From positions 2,549,654-2,571,700 of the forward strand of contig BFEA01000015.1 of NCBI GenBank assembly GCA_003427395.1: a stretch of DNA of 22,047 nt. The letters are read 5' to 3'. A program made the position numbers and the translations under genes. Position 1 is the stretch's first letter. Every line of letters starts with the position of its first letter. This document shows, in pieces, positions 18,365 to 22,047 of the stretch. This DNA comes from Chara braunii. Taxonomy: Eukaryota > Streptophyta > Charophyceae > Charales > Characeae. The notes beneath the pieces are model-generated. The model was given only the letters and a program-made list of their open reading frames with translations. It was not told where the DNA came from and ran no database searches.

Positions 18365-18468
18365 TTTCACGAACTATCTTATGAGGATTTTGACTTGGGA
18401 ACTGGTGAGAGTACTTTTTCACGAACTATCTTATGAGGATTTTGACTTGGGAACTGGTGAGAGTACTT
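18365..18468 (+). repeat. Perfect 52-bp tandem duplication
   Basis: 18365-18416 is repeated without a difference at 18417-18468 (starting TTTCACGAACTATC, ending GAGAGTACTT). A recent duplication, or an assembly artefact. It lies just after the hairpin array. Confidence 0.95.
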
Positions 18469-18649
18469 ACCTTTGTGGTTTGACGTGCATGTGGCTGAGT
18501 AAGATCACTACTTAGTCTGAGTTTCAGTTTGACAGGTAGTTGCTTTAGTTGCTCGCCACGTGCTAGAGCGATAAGAGTTAGTTTTGAGCTAACTTTGTTT
18601 TACTTACGTCAATTTTTGCATTTTTTTGGTTCATTCGTTATACTTGGTT

Positions 18650-18990
18650 TTGTATAAATTTTGGTAAGCTACTTTCTTTGCGGGAAGAGTTGCCGAAATT
18701 TCTGCAAATCAAAGGAGTTAGACAAATTTTGACTTTTCAAAGTTCGACTTGTTTAAATTTTATATATGGCTTAGTAGAAATTTGAGAAGTCTCATTTTCT
18801 AAAGGGAGTGCTGCCCAAAATTTAGCTAATTCAGGGAGTGAGACAAAATTTGACTTTGAAAAGTTGAAGACTATTTTTTGTTTTCATATTTAGGATGATA
18901 TAAATTTCAAAAAAACACATTTTCTACGGGAAGAGCTGCCGAAATTTTCTTAATTAAAGGAGTTATAATATATTTTGACAGGTGACGATT
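18650..18990 (+). repeat. Three-copy ~123-bp diverged tandem repeat
   Basis: Each unit has TTTTCT.., a GGG...GCC motif, AAATTT, an A/T stretch, GGAGTTA or GGAGTGA, then GACAAATTTTGACTTT. The small stems are CGG-GAAGAGTTG-CCG (18681-18695), GGG-AGTGCTG-CCC (18804-18816) and CGG-GAAGAGCTG-CCG (18927-18941). Pairing is kept although bases differ. No frame is conserved. Confidence 0.7.
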
Positions 18991-19104
18991 TTGGAAATCC
19001 ACCCTGAAAAGGGGAAATTCTGTCATTAGTCTACCTTTCTTTGGGCACTGACTTAGAGGTAGGCTTAGACTTAGTTTGCAGGAGAATTTTTGGTGAGATC
19101 GTGT

Positions 19105-19271
19105 TATGGAGATTATTCTCCATAGACTTATAGATCTAGTTTGGGGATTGGTTTGTCTTGTGTTACATGTCCTCTTGATCGTTTGATTCAAGGTCAGGAC
19201 TAGATTCAGCTTGATCCTACGAGGATCATCTTCTGTTATCACTGATAACAGGTTGGTTGCCGATTCGTCGG
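19105..19271. other. Cluster of four short hairpins
   Basis: TATGGAG-ATTATT-CTCCATA (19105-19124), TGATCC-TACGA-GGATCA (19212-19228), CTGTTATC-ACT-GATAACAG (19233-19251) and CCGA-TTCG-TCGG (19260-19271, a UUCG-type tetraloop). A longer GTCCT...AGGAC pairing with an inner CTTGA/TCAAG lies between the first two. Confidence 0.7.
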
Positions 19272-19615
19272 TTTACGATTCAACTTCAATCCATTCTTGT
19301 CACTCAACCTAAGGACTTTAGCCCTGTGGTTTGAATTGTTTTGTTGTGTTTTCGCCCGGACTTTATTTGAATGACCATTTAAAGAAAAGTACTGAGTATT
19401 TTATTTTGATGAGTTGCACAAGAGTGAGGCTTGCATGGCTAAAGCGAGGGGTGTGAGTGCATAGAATGGTTGAAGTTGACCCCGTGTAGTGCATGGACTT
19501 CTGGTTGAATCTTTGATGTGATTGCAGGTATGTTTGGTGGTTTGGACTTTGGATTGACCGTCTGCGATTATATATATGGATGAGAGAAATCCCACTGTGA
19601 TTGTGAGAAGTGATC
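19272..19615. other. Unassigned non-coding interval
   Basis: No gene recognised. A long minus-strand frame (19363-20055) covers it and the palindromes beyond, but it includes assembly Ns and looks like a by-product. Confidence 0.4.
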
Positions 19616-19940
19616 ATCACATATTTATAACCCTCTATATATGTGATGGACCCGCCGGGATGGCGGTCCGTCAGGATCAAGACGAAGGGATGAGGATGAG
19701 GGAGATGGAGTTGGAGCTGGAAGGGACAGCGCAACTCCAAAGCAGACTCAACACGCACGTACTCCAATCTGTGCAAATGAAGAATGCCACAAAATAGACT
19801 GCAGCTGGGGTATACCCCCAGCGGACTGACTGGACTGGACTGGACTGGCCTGGTACCGATAGTGGTACCAGGCAGGACTGGACTGGACTGAATAACCGCA
19901 CGGCCTGTGGGGTCAGGCCATGGCCTNNTCCCACAGGCCG
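19616..19940. other. Palindrome-rich segment with GGACT repeats and two Ns
   Basis: ATCACATAT/ATATGTGAT (19616-19647) is followed by GGACC.GCC/GGCGGTCC (about 19647-19670), GCTGGGG-TATAC-CCCCAGC (19804-19822) and CCTGGTACC-GATAGT-GGTACCAGG (19849-19872). Last is CGGCCTGTGGG (19901-19911) with CCCACAGGCCG (19930-19940), whose loop holds a second palindrome, AGGCCATGGCCT, next to two undetermined bases (19927-19928). GGACT units repeat at 19824-19848 and 19874-19889. A 73-codon plus frame starts at 19576, with no recognisable domain. Confidence 0.65.
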
Positions 19941-20012
19941 GACTGGCAAATAGCCAAATAGGCCCTGACTGTGGGCCGGGGCAGATGAAGGCCCGCTGCA
20001 CGATCTTCAGAC

Positions 20013-20060
20013 CTAGGATGCGGAGCAAGCTCCATGCAGAGTCCATGCGATGCATCCTAG
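20013..20060. other. Nested stem structure
   Basis: CTAGGATGC (20013-20021) pairs with GCATCCTAG (20052-20060). Within the loop GGAGC-AA-GCTCC (20022-20033) forms directly against the first stem and ATGCA/TGCAT can also pair, giving a small branched fold. Confidence 0.65.
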
Positions 20061-20674
20061 ACTATATAATGTCAAAAGAAAAGCAAATGTCTGGTATACA
20101 TATCCTAGCTAACAGCAGAAAATGAAATGTAGTATGATACACTCCTAAAGTCCTGGAGGTAGTGGCCTCAGTGCTGAAAGGAGAAGAGCAATATGTCACA
20201 AGATAATGTCATGTCGCTAAACCACTAAAAGTGGGATGGTATCAGAGGGGGTGAATGCAGCCTAAGAATCGAAACTCCTNAGGGCAGTCACACATGAAGG
20301 TGGGATATGTCATCAGGCTCAAGGTGGGAGAGTGGTAGCGAAACAAAACCAATGACCCTAACAGATAGACCATCAAGGCGGGTAATGCTCGACAAAAGGG
20401 GGACACCATGCAGGGTCGACCATGAAAAGGGGGAGCCTGGAATAGGGTGGAGATATGCCTAACTGAAGGCATGCAAGGGCCGACACTAGGGTGATGAGGG
20501 CAGTGGGTGAGGGAAACATGCACACAACTCACCGACTGGGGGAGGAAGGATCTAGATCTGGGAGCAGGGAAGCCAAGATAACGCTACGGTCCCAATGCCT
20601 GTGCGATACCAAGGGAGAGCCCAACTCAAAGAGACCCAGCTAAGTGAGAACCATCATGCGACAGATGCAAGGGA
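20061..20674. other. Unassigned purine-rich region, probably flank or 3' region of the retroelement
   Basis: No gene recognised. TGGTATCAGAG (20237-20247) equals a plant initiator-Met-tRNA primer-binding-site core on the plus strand, and purine runs AAAAGGGGGA (about 20394 and 20425) resemble polypurine tracts. However, the neighbouring pol reads on the opposite strand and no repeated LTR is visible. One undetermined base lies at 20280. Confidence 0.4.
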
Positions 20675-20824
20675 ATGTACAGGGTAGGGTGGTGGTGTGA
20701 AGTAGTCACGTCCAAAGTAGCTGAAGCCGATAAGGTAGCTGAAGTCGTCGAATTGGTCGATGACGTCGATGAAGTAGCAGTCGAGTCGATGTCGAAGCAG
20801 AGCCGCAAAACGCTGACATCCTGA
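20675..20824 (+). CDS. Possible 49-residue acidic open frame
   Basis: ATG at 20675 to TGA at 20822 encodes a short peptide whose middle is rich in Val, Ala, Glu and Asp with repeated KVAEADKVAEVV-like phrases. The frame is open a further nine codons upstream to the stop at 20645-20647, where it reads CDRCK. Underlying DNA repeats (GTAGCTGAAG, GTCGATGA) may alone explain it. It is antisense to the direction of the retroelement, so I treat it as doubtful. Confidence 0.12.
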   Translation: MYRVGWWCEVVTSKVAEADKVAEVVELVDDVDEVAVESMSKQSRKTLTS

Positions 20825-20888
20825 AGAAGAGCTGATGATGGAGTACCTGATGGTGTGAGTCAGTGGGGAAAGATGGAGGATAAGAGTG

Positions 20889-22046
20889 TCAGTCATCGTA
20901 CCGTGAAGGGCGACGATGAGTGCGCTGTGGACGCTCGGAGGCGACCATCTGCGGCTGAGGAACGGCCTCAAAGGGAGCGGGCTCATCCTCAGCGATCTCC
21001 TCAGCCGGAGGAGGAGGAAGAGGGTAAGTCGGCTGAGTAGAAGCAGATGTCCCAGCACGACGAGCACGATCATATGCACGCACCAACATCCTGGCGTGTT
21101 GCAAGTGCTCGAGGGGCTCCCAAGTAGCCTCCTCATCAGGGTAGCCCTTCCAACGTACAAGGTACTCGATGCGTGGAGGGGTATCGTCGGTAACTCGGCG
21201 TGATACGATGTCGGAAACAACGAACTCCTCGTGACCGTCCACCATGATAGGTGGAGGGCGCTCATAAGGGCGTCCGGTGAAGCGCTCGGATGGTCTGCGA
21301 TAAGGACGCAGCAAGGAGACGTGGTAAACATCGTGTACGCGAGCCTGTCGAAGGTAATCAGGTAGCTTCACACGGAAGCTGACCGGACTAGCGGCAGTAT
21401 CAGAGCCGACGGCCTGAAGGATGCGGCATGGACCGAAGAAACTACGCCTGAACTTGCGAAGCATATCTGCTTCGAGCTGTAAGTGGAGTGCGTCGACGAG
21501 CACATCGTCACCGACTTTGAATGGATGATCCATTCGTGATCGGTTCGCTCGTGCGGCCATGCGAGTCTGGGAGTCGGCTAAACTCTCGTGTGCACGCTTC
21601 ATAATCGCCGCCATGTGGGCGATCCTGTCGTCAAGCGCAGGGCAACGAGTGTCTAGGCGCAACCGCGATGGTCGTAGGAAATCCGCAGGTACGCGAGGGT
21701 GGTGGCCGAGGTCGCAATAGAATGGCGACATCCCCGTGGCTGGCGAAACAGCGTGGTTGTACGCAATCTCCTCGTGGGCTAAGTGTAAGTCCCACTGCTG
21801 GTCATCCCTAACAAACTTTCGGAGGATATTACCGAGAGTTTTGTGGGTGACCTCAGTCTGACCATCCGTCTAAGGGTGGTAAGACGATGAGATGCGGAGC
21901 TGGGATCCATACACCTCGTGTAGGCGTCGCCAGAATGTGCTGGTAAAGCGCGGGTCACGGTCGGAGATGATGCTCTGAGGTAAGCCGTGATCTCTCACGA
22001 CTCGGTCGAAGACGATGTCGGCGACCTTACGAGCGCTAATGCGATA
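20889..22046 (-). CDS. Ty3/gypsy chromovirus polyprotein, integrase plus chromodomain (5' part outside window, one internal stop)
   Basis: This is the C-terminal 385 codons of a retrotransposon polyprotein, entering from the right edge. Integrase joins element cDNA to the host genome. Residues 26-39 read IISDRDPRFTSTFW with catalytic Asp29; HP*TDGQTE follows with catalytic Glu65, exactly 35 residues apart as in the DD(35)E core. The first Asp lies outside the window. Residues about 175-239 are the GPF/Y-type C-terminal region (FKVGDDVLV ... FFGPCRIL ... HVSLLRPY). Residues about 263-312 are a chromodomain (IEYLVRWKGYPDEEATWEPLEHL), which in chromoviruses steers integration to marked chromatin. 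A Pro/Glu-rich tail ends at the TGA. Residue 59 is TAG (21870-21872) where the family has Gln, one base from CAG, so this copy is probably inactive unless the stop is read through or is a sequence error. Confidence 0.94.
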
Positions 22047-22047
22047 G
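20889..22047 (-). mobile_element. Partial LTR retrotransposon, chromovirus clade
   Basis: Defined by the pol fragment above. The 5' LTR, gag, protease, reverse transcriptase and most of integrase lie beyond the right edge. The 3' LTR should lie to the left of 20889, but I could not find its TG...CA limits or a minus-strand polypurine tract. Confidence 0.85.

Noticed and set aside
19363-20055. 230-codon minus-strand frame
   Set aside because: It spans undetermined bases, GGACT repeats and several palindromes, with no domain and no codon signal.
20654-21331. 225-codon minus-strand frame overlapping pol
   Set aside because: It is an alternative frame over the integrase/chromodomain region; its Ser/Leu/His-rich translation is a shadow of the real frame.

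Overview
This window looks like nuclear DNA of a plant or streptophyte alga. It has no operons and no dense coding. Long A/T homopolymers, (TA)n and (GA)n tracts, several DNA-transposon-like elements, intron-like GT...AG signals and a chromodomain Ty3/gypsy retrotransposon all point that way. A charophyte such as Chara would fit the style of the sequence, but that is inference only. The one protein I recognise with confidence is at the right edge: the C-terminal part of a chromovirus polyprotein (integrase core, GPF/Y region, chromodomain) on the minus strand, with one in-frame stop inside the integrase.

Layout. 1-2073: two related terminal-inverted-repeat elements, hAT-like by their CAGGG ends, sitting in (TA)n tracts; the first has an exact 8-bp target duplication. 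2074-3433: pyrimidine-rich DNA with one tRNA-like segment. 3434-5160: a direct tandem duplication of about 863 bp, each copy with a decayed frame resembling retrotransposon RNase H. 5161-7140: unidentified open frames, none convincing. 7141-8490: a T24 run, a strong palindrome and decayed, internally repeated minus-strand frames. 8494-10590: a very AT-rich element with about 660-bp diverged inverted arms. 10808-11571: a smaller element with 18-bp perfect inverted ends finishing in TTAA. 11572-13140: nothing recognised. 13140-20070: a roughly 7-kb zone with many near-perfect short hairpins, several tandem repeats and two tRNA-like segments. 20070-20888: no recognised gene. 20889-22047: the chromovirus fragment.

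The most striking signal is at 17702-18326. Seven copies of a hairpin repeat roughly every 100 bp. The 19-nt loop is nearly constant, but the stems differ in sequence from copy to copy and still stay complementary. This covariation, repeated more weakly in two other local repeat families (15675-15895 and 18650-18990), suggests selection on structure, or a mutational process that makes hairpins, in a long non-coding transcript or a novel repeat family. Apart from the transposon parts, the elements here do not form a recognisable pathway.
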